Part shown: positions 51,374 through 60,109 of the stretch, piece by piece
Layout: each line of letters starts with the position of its first letter
How positions within the stretch are numbered: the stretch's first letter is position 1
From: Desulfonatronum lacustre DSM 10312
GTDB taxonomy: Bacteria > Desulfobacterota > Desulfovibrionia > Desulfovibrionales > Desulfonatronaceae
Direction of reading: 5' to 3'
Assembly: GCF_000519265.1 (NCBI RefSeq)
Contig: NZ_KI912608.1
Coordinates: 2,761,313-2,825,312, forward strand
Length of the DNA: 64,000 nt
Program-made: the position numbers and the translations under genes
The notes under the pieces: model-generated
Databases searched by the model: none
Told to the model about the DNA's origin: nothing
Seen by the model: only the letters and a program-made list of their open reading frames with translations

Positions 51374-52297
51374 ATGGGACGCATAGCCAGATTTGTACGA
51401 GATGACCGACCTACCATCTATCACGTCATGTCCAGAACGGCCTTGGACGGCTTTCCATTGCAGGACGTCGAGAAGGACCGCCTCATGGCCATTGTGGCCA
51501 GGCTTTGCAAATTCTATTTTGTGGATTTGCTTGGGTTTTGCCTGATGGGCAATCATTTTCATCTGGTGGTCAGGATGCACACCGAGGAAGCGGCTACGGA
51601 TGCGGAAATCGTGAAGCGATTCAAGAAGCAGTTCGGGGAGGATGCCGTAATCTTGCCGCACCAAGTACAGGACTATCGGCGGCGGCTGGTTAATTTGGGG
51701 GCCTTCATGAAGGATATCAAGCAGGGTTTCACCCGGTATTTCAACAAACGCAGAAACAGAAAAGGCTTTTTCTGGGGCGATCGGTTCAAGAGTCTGATTG
51801 TCCAAGAGGGCGCCAGCCTGGTCAATTTGCTGGCCTATGTGGACCTTAATCCCGTCCGGGCCGGTTTGGTGCAGAAGCCCGAGGACTACCGCTGGTCCGG
51901 CCTGGGATATCTGGTGCAGCGAGGGAACCGGGACGGTCTGCTTGATCTGGACCTGGGTTTGAAGGAGTGGAATGAGCTTGAGCCGAAGGAGATCGTCCGA
52001 AAATATCGACAGTTCGTCTATGAAACCGGAGCTATGGACACCGGCAAGGGCAAGCAGCTCAATCCGGAAATTGTCAAACGCGAACGGAAGAAGGGCTACA
52101 AGCTAAGCCGCACCGACGTCTTCCGCCACCGCTGTCGATATTTTACTGATTCCGGCATCATCGGCTCCAAAGAGTTCGTGTCCGAGGTGTTCGACGGGGT
52201 AAAGCACCTGCTGGATTCCAAGGATGAGAGGAGGTTCACGCCGGTTGGCGGGATGGATGGGGTGTATTCGATGAAGCGGTTGGGGGCTGGGGGGTAA
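51374..52297 (+). CDS. REP-associated tyrosine transposase (RAYT, Y1 transposase), intact
   Basis: 307 residues. Y1 transposase core: YHVMSRTALDG (about 20-30), GFCLMGNHFHLVVRM with the HUH pair (about 54-68) and the catalytic Tyr in GFTRYFNKRRNRKGFFWGDRFKS (about 117), followed by LLAYVDLNPVRAGLV. The C-terminal extension is basic. GGAGGAG precedes the ATG at 51374. A 110-bp copy of its upstream region and first 14 codons is found at 61735-61844. RAYTs are domesticated relatives of IS200/IS605 transposases linked to REP-type palindromes. Confidence 0.88.
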   Translation: MGRIARFVRDDRPTIYHVMSRTALDGFPLQDVEKDRLMAIVARLCKFYFVDLLGFCLMGNHFHLVVRMHTEEAATDAEIVKRFKKQFGEDAVILPHQVQDYRRRLVNLGAFMKDIKQGFTRYFNKRRNRKGFFWGDRFKSLIVQEGASLVNLLAYVDLNPVRAGLVQKPEDYRWSGLGYLVQRGNRDGLLDLDLGLKEWNELEPKEIVRKYRQFVYETGAMDTGKGKQLNPEIVKRERKKGYKLSRTDVFRHRCRYFTDSGIIGSKEFVSEVFDGVKHLLDSKDERRFTPVGGMDGVYSMKRLGAGG

Positions 52298-52393
52298 TTG
52301 TTATCAGCTATTCGTTGCTTGGGAAGAGCAGGAAGGGACAGACTCAACTCTTTACTCTAAGATTCCCTCTGCTGAGAACTGACTGCACTGCCA

Positions 52394-53358
52394 ATGCCAA
52401 GAGCCAATCGATACTTTGTTCCAGGTCATGTTTGGCACATTACCCACCGGTATCATAACAGTCCGTTGAAAAACTCCCAAGTGCTGCGTTGCCGCAAAAA
52501 GTTCAAACTCTCACGTATGAACAAATACGCTTCAACCTTGAACTTTTTTTGCTCCTTGCACTTGGGGTTTTTGAACGAACTGCCGGATAAGGACAATTCC
52601 AACACTCAGTAAGCGGGAGTTACTCCTCAAATTTTCCCGGGACAGGCAAAATTGGATCAATTGGCTTTTTGAGGCCAGGAAGCGATACCAGCTTCAGATC
52701 CTCAACGACACCGTCACCTCGAATCACATTCGCCTCTTGGTTTTCAGCGAGGAAGACATCACGGCCCTGCCCAGGTCAATCCAGTTGGTTGCCGGCAGAA
52801 CCGCCCAGAAGTACAACCAGCGTAAAAGGTCGTAAGGGTGCGTTTTGGGAAGACCGCTACCATGCCACAGCCGTGGATACGGATAAGCATCTACTCAAGT
52901 GCATGCTGTACATCGATCTGAACATGGTCCGGGCCGGGATTGTGGAACATCCCCGACAATGGCATTTCACCGGATATCACGAAATCACTTCACCACCTGA
53001 GAGGTACCGACGCATCAACCGTGGCAAACTGCTCGAACTCCTGGAGGGCACGGACGAAGCCACTCTGACCCGTGATTATGCAACTTGGGTCGATGATGCA
53101 CTTGGTTGCGGCGAAAGACGGGAACCGGACTGGACAAACAGCATTGCCGTGGGGACCAGGGCATTTGTGGAGAGGTTTCAGGCAAAGCTGGGATTCAAGG
53201 CGGTTGGGAGAAAAATTGTTGAGAACGGTAAAAGCTCTGGATCGGTGCTTCGCGAGACAACAGACTCTTACAATGCCCATTTTAATGATGAAATTGGGGT
53301 TCTAAGGCAAAATAACAGTCTTAGATGGAACGTATCATCAGAAAATTCAAATGATTAA
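52394..53358 (+). pseudogene. second RAYT gene, broken by a MITE and a frameshift
   Basis: Start PRANRYFVPGHVWHITHR (52394 on) is typical of RAYTs. A 151-bp MITE (52459-52609) interrupts it at the codon after the HITHR-Tyr-His stretch, with TAA on both sides. The reading resumes REFLLKFSRDRQNWINWLF-like and LNDTVTSNHIRLLVF, then a one-base insertion in an A-run at 52824-52827 shifts the frame. The rest (KGAFWEDRYHATAVDTDKHL, YIDLNMVRAGIVEHPRQW) continues to 53358. Not functional as one protein. Confidence 0.85.
52459..52609. mobile_element. palindromic MITE, copy 3, inside a RAYT gene
   Basis: 151 bp, CAGTCCGTTGAAAAAC to CCAACACTCAG. Direct TAA at 52456-52458 and 52610-52612 is the target duplication. 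Removing the element and one TAA restores the RAYT frame. This copy fixes the true ends of the family. Confidence 0.9.
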
Positions 53359-53573
53359 CTCGGTCCGACCCCGTCTGGTCCTTGACAGCTTCCGGACTAC
53401 TCTCGGATCGCCACGAATTCTGGCAGTGCCAACCAAGTGGGCGCAAACAGTGCGGCTTTAAGCGGTTGGCGTTTTTTGTAATATATTGGATTTCTACAGT
53501 TTTACTCATGGCATGAATAGTGCTATAAGAGATGCAAGACCATAACGGTCCAACCTCAACAGGAGAAAAAATC

Positions 53574-54032
53574 ATGAAAAAGCTTTACGCGGTTGCAACC
53601 ATGGCTTTCGTACTCTGCCTGACCGGGCTGGTCCTTTCAGGCACGGCCTTTGCCGACAGGTGCGTGGACAATGGAGACGGAACAGTAACGGATAACGGAA
53701 CCGGCCTGATGTGGCAGAAAGCAACGGCTGGACCAATGAACTGGGATGCGGCCATGAGCTATGCATCCGGCCTTTCATTGGCTGGGCGTTCCGACTGGAG
53801 GTTGCCGGGCAGAGATCGACTAGAAGAGCTGTACCATTCTCCCTGTAAAGGTATGATTGAATTGTCCTTCCCGGCCTACTGGTCGTCTACTACCAACGCC
53901 AACAATACGAACAACGCGTGGCACGTCAACTTCAACAACGGAAACGTGAACAACAACAATAAGTCGAATAGCAGCTACGTTCGTGCCGTGCGTGATGCAC
54001 ATTCAAATACCAAGGTTATAAGAAAATATTAA
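53574..54032 (+). CDS. exported DUF1566 (Lcl C-type) protein with Asn-codon-rich variable-like tail
   Basis: 152 residues. Signal peptide (1-23, ending GTAFA), then DUF1566: DNGDGTVTDNGTGLMWQKA (about 27-45), SDWRLPGRDRLEELY (about 74-88), YWSSTT (about 103) and a tail made almost entirely of AAC/AAT codons (NANNTNNAWHVNFNNGNVNN) ending YVRAVRD. DUF1566 proteins often bind ligands on the cell surface and are common targets of diversity-generating retroelements. AGGAGA before the ATG at 53574. Confidence 0.75.
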   Translation: MKKLYAVATMAFVLCLTGLVLSGTAFADRCVDNGDGTVTDNGTGLMWQKATAGPMNWDAAMSYASGLSLAGRSDWRLPGRDRLEELYHSPCKGMIELSFPAYWSSTTNANNTNNAWHVNFNNGNVNNNNKSNSSYVRAVRDAHSNTKVIRKY

Positions 54033-54126
54033 TTACTGGATGTTCCTCCGCAGGCTGATTTGGAGCCTCGACACTTGCCTGGAGTATCTTTGTCCCTGGG
54101 TCAACTTATCTCCCCCCTGCTCAACG

Positions 54127-54158
54127 CCGCCTGTCCCTTTCGGGATGGGCGGTTTTTT
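54127..54158 (+). terminator. rho-independent terminator
   Basis: CCGCCTGTCCC - TTTC - GGGATGGGCGG stem followed by seven T residues, 95 bases after the DUF1566 stop. Confidence 0.8.
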
Positions 54159-54340
54159 TCTGGATCGTGATTATCACAAAAGCCGACGCCACTCTCCAGA
54201 CTTTGGTCAGGAAGAAAGGACGGAGGCGGCCCGTCGCCCAGGCGCTTGCTGAGCTTGGTGTGGCGGGCTTGAGGGCGGTGCATCCTGGGAAATCGGGGTC
54301 AGGTCTTGTATTTTAATTTTCCTTCAGGGAAGGCGTTAGC

Positions 54341-55205
54341 ATGACCAGACCGCTACGGTTGAGTTTCCCGGCGCCCTCTATCATGTGACTGCCCGGGGGA
54401 ACGCTCGATCAGAGATCTTTCTGGGGGAAACGACCGGTTGTTGTTTCTCTCCATCCTTGCCGATCTGGTTGAGCGGTACAACTGGATCTGCCATGGATAT
54501 TGCCTTATGGGCAATCACTATCACCTCTTGATCGAGACACCGGATGGAAACCTCTCGGAGGGCATGCGGCAGCTGAACGGAATCTACACGCAAAAATTCA
54601 ACCGGAGCCACGCAAGGGTGGGGCATGTCTTTCAGGGACGTTTCAAATCCATTGTGGTCGAGAAGGACTCCCACCTGTTGGAGTTGTGCCGCTATGTCGT
54701 TCTTAATCCGGTCCGGGCCGGGATGGCTCGGCATCCCAAGGATTACCCGTGATCCAGTTATTGCGGCACTGCCGGGTTGAAAAAGAAGCTGGCCTTCCTC
54801 TCCGCGGACTGGACCCTTGCCCAGTTCGGGAATGACCGGAAGCATGCGCAACGAGAATACCGAAGGTTTGTCCTTGCGGGGATGGGTGAGGAGTCCCCCT
54901 GGAAGAAGCTTGTTGGGCAATGCCTCTTGGGGGAGGAGGCTTTCCTGGAAAAGCTCTTTCCATTTCTCCAGAAGAAAGCCGGATTCACTGAAATCCCTCG
55001 GGTTCAACGCTTTGCGCTGCGACCTCCACTGGGGAAGGTATTCCCTGGAGGGCAGTCAAAAACGAGCCGGAACAAGGCCATTGCAACCGCACACATTGAG
55101 CACGGCTACTCCCAGCAGTCTCTTGCCGCGCACCTCGGGCTTCATTATGCCACTGTCAGCAGGATCATCAAAAAAGAACAAGATAAGTTAAAAAACAAGA
55201 CCTGA
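54341..55205 (+). pseudogene. third RAYT gene with C-terminal helix-turn-helix, decayed
   Basis: Conceptual product starts TRPLR(V)EFPGALYHVTARGN and keeps GYCLMGNHYHLLIETPDGNL, FQGRFKSIVVEKDSHLLELC and YVVLNPVRAGMARHPKDYP. It ends in a DnaA/Trp-repressor-like helix-turn-helix (IEHGYSQQSLAAHLGLHYAT). Damage: a missing base near 54358 (CGGTTGAG), another near 54433 (GAAACGACC), and a Trp codon changed to TGA at 54750-54752, after which the same frame continues to 55205. Confidence 0.85.
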
Positions 55206-55388
55206 CCCTATGTCAGATGTCAGGGAATCCATTGACACCAATTATCCAGCTATGCGAATTATCGAAAAATTCATTACTAACTTTATGGAAGTTTGCTCTG
55301 GAAATTTAAAGCCGCAGGGTGTGGCTAGCCATATGGTGCCATGATAGTATGCTTGAAAATTCTATCAACAGACAAGGAGAAGAAAGTA

Positions 55389-56654
55389 ATGCTTGCATGT
55401 GACGGCATTTGTAAAAAAATCGGTTTGGTGGCGGCATCGTTTATTTTGGCACTGCTTATGGTTCAGACCTCCTTGGCCGCGGCTGTGGATCGTGATCTGG
55501 CCTTGAAGGTTGCTGGCAATTACCTTGAGTACTTGGTGCAGACCTTTGACCGCTGGCCGGAAGCGGACCCGTTTATCGAGTCCCTAACCCCGGTGTTTTA
55601 TAAAGAAACCAAGGTTTTTTGGCATGTAGATGTGAGCCCTTCCGGTTTCCTCCTGATTTCCTCCCGTGACGAGTTGTCGCCAATAAAGCTCTACTCCGAA
55701 ACCGGACAATTCGATCCCGATCGGGCCACCAAGCAGGGGGCTCCGGAGTCCTGGATCATTCCGGAACAATTCTTAAGCGTGGTCGCGGTTTCCTTCGCCA
55801 CGAAGATCAGGGCACCTCTACAGGGCGATGAGGGCGTTAGCCGCCAAATCCGACAGGCTTGGGATCTGTTTGGCCAACCTCGGGCATGGAAGACCCTTTC
55901 CAAGACCTCCGCCCATCCCCCGCGCACTGTCGGTCCGCTTGTCACGGCCCGTTGGGGCCAGGCCCCCCCCTACAACCGGCGTACCCCGAAGGTCGAAGGG
56001 GAGAATACGAGGGTGGGATGCGTGGCTACAGCTTGGTCCATGCTTCTCCGGCACTGGCAATGGCCGAAGCGCGGACGGGGCGTGAAGACCCATGTCTGGC
56101 AAGGTCAGGAACTCACTGTGGACTTCGGAGCCCAGACTTGGAACTGGGACGTCATGCCCGACGTACTCACGACGGATTCGTCCCCGAAGGCCATCGGAAG
56201 TGTTGCTTTACTTGGTTATCAGGTGGGCGTGGCTGCGGAAATGAACTGGGGGCTTGAGACTTCAGGATCTGATCTGTATGCCAACGAGGTTTTACATCTG
56301 TATTTCCGCTACCGCGACGGGATGCGACAACTGCAACGCGGAGAGTTTTCAGCCGAGGACTGGTTCGCCGCATTTCGCGAAGAGTTCGATGCCCCGACTC
56401 CCCGGCCCATTATCATGTCCATTTTCGATGATAACGGCGGCCACGAAGTCCTGGCGGACGGTTACCAGACCGGACCAACCAACATGGTGCATTTGAACAT
56501 GGGATGGGACGGCATGCAGAATGCGTGGTACGATGTGACCAGCGACTTCGTCACTGGCGAATGGTCCTGGAAAGGGATACGTTCGGTGATCGTGACTGGA
56601 ATCGAGCCGGACAGATCCAATAATTGGGTGACTCCCGCGATCAACTTATACTGA
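55389..56654 (+). CDS. secreted C10-family cysteine protease (streptopain/interpain-like)
   Basis: 421 residues. Signal peptide (residues about 8-30), a propeptide region of about 150 residues, then the catalytic domain with nucleophile Cys211 in RVGCVATAWSMLLRHWQWP and His352 in GGHEVLADGY, plus NMGWDGMQNAWYD. These match the C10 pattern (TGCVATA; GHA.V.DGY). Probably secreted as a self-cleaving zymogen. ATG at 55389 follows AAGGAG. An earlier in-frame ATG at 55341 lacks a site. It is a single gene between RAYT relics and an IS110 element, so probably acquired. Confidence 0.85.
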   Translation: MLACDGICKKIGLVAASFILALLMVQTSLAAAVDRDLALKVAGNYLEYLVQTFDRWPEADPFIESLTPVFYKETKVFWHVDVSPSGFLLISSRDELSPIKLYSETGQFDPDRATKQGAPESWIIPEQFLSVVAVSFATKIRAPLQGDEGVSRQIRQAWDLFGQPRAWKTLSKTSAHPPRTVGPLVTARWGQAPPYNRRTPKVEGENTRVGCVATAWSMLLRHWQWPKRGRGVKTHVWQGQELTVDFGAQTWNWDVMPDVLTTDSSPKAIGSVALLGYQVGVAAEMNWGLETSGSDLYANEVLHLYFRYRDGMRQLQRGEFSAEDWFAAFREEFDAPTPRPIIMSIFDDNGGHEVLADGYQTGPTNMVHLNMGWDGMQNAWYDVTSDFVTGEWSWKGIRSVIVTGIEPDRSNNWVTPAINLY

Positions 56655-56668
56655 ATAATTATAATCAG

Positions 56669-56941
56669 GGGCAAAAAGGGACATCCATGATAAGAAAGTC
56701 AAGGGGGAAGACGGAGTTTCCCCGATCATCCCGGTTTGAGTAAACGGGTGCCTTGATTTTGCTCTCCTGCCGACCTTTTGACTCGCTTCTTTGGGTCGAG
56801 TTTGGTTACCGACCAGACATCCATTTGTCGCATCAGGCCGGGTGATATGGCTCTATGCCCCACCCTTTGTAAAATGGCCTTTGCGGAAGAGTAAGTTTGG
56901 GTTAACCCTGCCGGCCTCGAAACAGGCATACAGAAGCATCA
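56669..56941. repeat. 273-bp structured repeat, copy B
   Basis: Same start and end as copy A (50939-51212), strongest agreement in the last 150 bases. Lies between the C10 protease gene and the IS110 element. Direct orientation relative to copy A. Confidence 0.75.
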
Positions 56942-57034
56942 CGGTTTTGAGCCGTTCGCGTAGTCCCTTATTATGCGAGGAACGGCAGGGTGTCGGCAAA
57001 GCTTTTGGTCTTGATCCCGGTGTACGCCGTTGAA

Positions 57035-57129
57035 CCTGGCTTGATCTGATTTGCTGCTGTTGCCTATTGCATTCTCATCGTTACGCCACAAACAAATTCG
57101 GCAACAGCGGCGAATCGGATCAAGCCAGG
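57035..57129. other. long imperfect hairpin downstream of the IS110 transposase
   Basis: CCTGGCTTGATCTGATTTGC and the following bases to 57064 pair with 57100-57129 (GGCAACAGCGGCGAATCGGA, then TCAAGCCAGG) across a 35-base loop. It sits in the non-coding end of the element. In IS110/IS1111 elements a structured non-coding RNA from an element end guides target choice; this hairpin is a candidate part of it. Confidence 0.5.
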
Positions 57130-57153
57130 GCCGGGATTGTGTCGCAATGTCTT

Positions 57154-58185
57154 TTATGCTGCCATCTGCTGCTCCCTGTAGGCAAAGGGCTTTTCGCTTT
57201 TATCTACGGCCAGCAGGTAGGCCACCAGTTTTCTAGCCACGGCCAGGGTAGCGGTATTTCGATGTGCCTTGACCAACATGGCTTTGTGGACCTCGGCCAA
57301 TTGCTCGTTCCAGAGAGGAGCGATCTTGGCGGCTTCGATCAAAATGCACTGCAGGTGTTTGTTGCGTTTCTTGGAAATTGGGCCGCGCGAGGATTTCCCC
57401 GCGGATTCTTTTTGGGCGCTGCACAATCCACAATAGCTGACCGCCTGGGTTACATTGGAGAAACGATTGTGATCGCCAATTTCCAATACCCAGGTCAGGG
57501 CCAAGATCTCACCGACTCCAGGAATGGTCATCAAGCGTTCAACACGTTCCCTGATGGCTGTGTGCCCACGCAACACGGAGATCAATCTTTTCTGGGCAGC
57601 CTTGAATAATTCCAAATTTGCTCTGCTCATTTTCAGCAGGTTGATCACGGATTCCGGCACCTCCTCAACTTTTTCGAGGTACTGGTGAAAATACTTTTTT
57701 CCGTGAATCCGCTGTTTGTCGTATTGGGCGCCGACTTCCATCAACAGACCTGAAATTTTGTTTTTGGTTTTTACGCCCATACGCATGACAAAATTGCGGT
57801 AACGCATGATTCTGCGCAACTCCCGTGTTTGTTGAGGAAGCATATAGCATTCCGGCAACAAATTGGTTCGGAGCAAATCGGCAAGTATTGCGGCATCCAC
57901 CCGGTCGTTTTTCTTTTTTCCGGCAATTATGGCCTTGAGCATCTCAGGGTGGGCAACCTTGAGCTCAACTGCATGAGGTTTGAGATGGTCATAAATCCAT
58001 CCTGTAAACATGGTGGCCTCCATTGCCCCGATCCAAGGCGTCGTAAATGTCTTCACCCAATCATTGATTGATTTTCTCTGAGAGGGAATAAAACCTTCCT
58101 TGATAATCTTCCCGGCAACGTCTTTGATGCAATAGGCGATTTTCCTCTTGTGAACGTCGAGTCCGATATAGTACAAGTTTTCCAT
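57154..58185 (-). CDS. IS110-family transposase (DEDD recombinase)
   Basis: 343 residues. N-terminal RuvC-like DEDD fold: Asp in YIGLDVHKRK (about 8), Glu in GAMEATMFTGW (about 55) and the Asp pair in KNDRVDAAILADLL (about 90-98). The C-terminal Tnp20 domain has IPGVGEILALTWVLEIGD and the serine-containing GPISKKRNKHLQ. Intact and full length. ATG at 58185 preceded by GAGGAGGG. Element ends are not obvious, as usual for this family. Confidence 0.92.
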   Translation of the reverse strand: MENLYYIGLDVHKRKIAYCIKDVAGKIIKEGFIPSQRKSINDWVKTFTTPWIGAMEATMFTGWIYDHLKPHAVELKVAHPEMLKAIIAGKKKNDRVDAAILADLLRTNLLPECYMLPQQTRELRRIMRYRNFVMRMGVKTKNKISGLLMEVGAQYDKQRIHGKKYFHQYLEKVEEVPESVINLLKMSRANLELFKAAQKRLISVLRGHTAIRERVERLMTIPGVGEILALTWVLEIGDHNRFSNVTQAVSYCGLCSAQKESAGKSSRGPISKKRNKHLQCILIEAAKIAPLWNEQLAEVHKAMLVKAHRNTATLAVARKLVAYLLAVDKSEKPFAYREQQMAA

Positions 58186-58556
58186 GGAAGCCCTCCTCTG
58201 GTTGTGATTCTGGGCGAGCATGTTCTCGTCCCAGCAGAGCCTTGAGCCATTTCATACCACGGGGGCTTCTTTCCTCCAAGTACCTGTTCTTATACATTTA
58301 AACAGGCTAAATATGCTTGCTACTCGCTACGAAAAACTAGCTGCCACTTTTCTCGCGATGGTACAATCGCATCGCGCATCTGTGGCTGATAATTTTGAAA
58401 CAGGCTCTAAAAGAGAATGCTCGAACAAATGTATGTAGATTAAGCTGTATTACAAGGAGCTGCTGCCGGACAATTTTCGCGCTATGCTACAAAATTGCCG
58501 CAGAGCGCGACGTTCGGCGCCATCATCACATCACCGATCCAACAGTGGAGGTTAGG
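58186..58556. other. IS110 left flank and GH1 leader; no gene
   Basis: Non-coding. Contains a small AACAGG/CCTGTT inverted repeat near 58286-58307 and the phrase ACAGGCTAAATATGCTTG (58304-58321), which also occurs before the intact RAYT (51290-51307) and marks RAYT-related repeats. The IS110 outer end probably lies here. No clear promoter seen for the GH1 gene. Confidence 0.5.
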
Positions 58557-60062
58557 TTGTCCATCAAGAAAGACAGCAAAGAGTTTCTGAAGAAGGCAAG
58601 CATTGCGAGTCTTGGATTGGCAGGATCATCGCCGAGCACAGTCATCCAGGGAGACACGGGTACGCACTCGCTGCCGAACCCCGCACTGCAGACTTTCCCA
58701 CCAGGGTTCCTCTGGGGCGTCGCCACGGCGTCCTACCAGATAGAAGGATCCCCCGATGCGGATGGCAAAGGCAAGTCAATCTGGGATACCTATGCGCATA
58801 CCCCCGGAAAGATGAAGAATGAGGACACGGGTGACGTCGCGATCGATCACTACCGCCGGTACAGGGATGACGTGCTGCTGATGAAGGACATGGGAGTCAA
58901 CGCCTACCGGTTCTCCATCTCCTGGCCTCGCATCTTCCCGACAGGATGCGGTAGGCCCAACCCCGGGGGGCTCGATTTCTACAGCCGCCTGGTGGATGAA
59001 CTGCTCAAGGCAGATATCAAACCGTTCGCCACGCTCTATCACTGGGACCTGCCACAGGCGCTGCAGGACAAGGGTGGTTGGCAGTCGCGGGTAACGTCGA
59101 TGAACTTCGCAGACTATGCGGGGTTAGTGGCCGAGAAGTTGGGCGACCGGATCAAAAACTTCTTCACGCTCAACGAGTTGCAAAACTTCGTGGACATGGG
59201 TCACCGCGGTACCGAACTCACAGTCCAAGGCAAGCCTGTGCGAATTGAGCTTGCGCCGGGTCTTGCTCTGCCGATTGGTGCGCTGAATCAGGTGGCCCAC
59301 CACGCCGTGCTTGCGCATGGGCTTGCGGTGCAGGCCATCCGGGCGCGGGGCTCTGCGGACATCAAGGTCGGCCCGGCTGATGTACTGTTCTCCGCCGTGC
59401 CCCTGATTGACGCGCCAAACCACGTGGCCGCCGCGAAGGCTGCGACACGGTCCTACAACTGGCGGTTTCTGGACGTGATGCTCTCGGGCCGCTATAGCGA
59501 CGACTACCTTGTTTCAGCCGGGCCCGATGCGCCGCGCTTCAGCGATGAGGACCTGCGCGCCATCGCTTCACCGAACGATTTCGTGGGTATCAACATCTAC
59601 GTGCTCAAGAACTACGTTCTGGCTTCGGACGTTGAGCCTGGGTGGCAGGAGATACCAACGAGTATCTCGCACCCCAAGATGTTCTCGCCCTGGCACAGCT
59701 TTTCGCCTGAGGTGCTCTACTGGGGGCCGCGCCTGCTCAACGAAATCTGGAAACCGAAGGCGATCTACATCACGGAAAGCGGCTGCGCCGCTGCCGATAC
59801 GGTCACCTCCGATGGTCAGGTATATGACACGGACCGCATCATGTATCTGCGCGCTGTCATGGGAAACCTCCATCGGGCGATGGCCGAAGGAGCGCCCGTC
59901 AAGGGCAATTTCGTGTGGAGTGCTTTCGACAATCTGGAATGGACTAGCGGTTACGGCACCCGCTTTGGTCTTGTGCATGTGGACTTCAAGACCCAGAAGC
60001 GCACGCCGAAACTTAGTGCCGCCTGGTTCAGAGAGACGGCCCGGCGCAACACGATAGTGTAG
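58557..60062 (+). CDS. exported glycoside hydrolase family 1 (beta-glucosidase-like)
   Basis: 501 residues. N-terminal Tat-like leader with a degenerate motif (DSKEFLKKASIASLGLAGSS instead of RR-x-F-L-K), then the GH1 barrel: FPPGFLWGVATASYQIEG, YRFSISWPRIFP, acid/base Glu207 in TLNELQNF (usual NEP is NEL here) and nucleophile Glu407 in YITESGCA, FVWSAFDNLEWTSGYGTRFGLV. TTG at 58557 is the likely start because GGAGGT lies 4-5 bases upstream; no ATG fits. Moderate G+C and lone position suggest transfer. Confidence 0.85.
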   Translation: MSIKKDSKEFLKKASIASLGLAGSSPSTVIQGDTGTHSLPNPALQTFPPGFLWGVATASYQIEGSPDADGKGKSIWDTYAHTPGKMKNEDTGDVAIDHYRRYRDDVLLMKDMGVNAYRFSISWPRIFPTGCGRPNPGGLDFYSRLVDELLKADIKPFATLYHWDLPQALQDKGGWQSRVTSMNFADYAGLVAEKLGDRIKNFFTLNELQNFVDMGHRGTELTVQGKPVRIELAPGLALPIGALNQVAHHAVLAHGLAVQAIRARGSADIKVGPADVLFSAVPLIDAPNHVAAAKAATRSYNWRFLDVMLSGRYSDDYLVSAGPDAPRFSDEDLRAIASPNDFVGINIYVLKNYVLASDVEPGWQEIPTSISHPKMFSPWHSFSPEVLYWGPRLLNEIWKPKAIYITESGCAAADTVTSDGQVYDTDRIMYLRAVMGNLHRAMAEGAPVKGNFVWSAFDNLEWTSGYGTRFGLVHVDFKTQKRTPKLSAAWFRETARRNTIV

Positions 60063-60109
60063 TGGCAAGATACAAGGGGGCAGGGAAGGGGACGAAAAAG
60101 GGAATATAA

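Noticed and set aside
54341-55205. In-frame TGA at 54750 as a recoded (selenocysteine) codon
   Set aside because: The position is a Trp in the conserved DYPWSSY context of RAYTs and two other frameshifts exist, so it is a pseudogene mutation.
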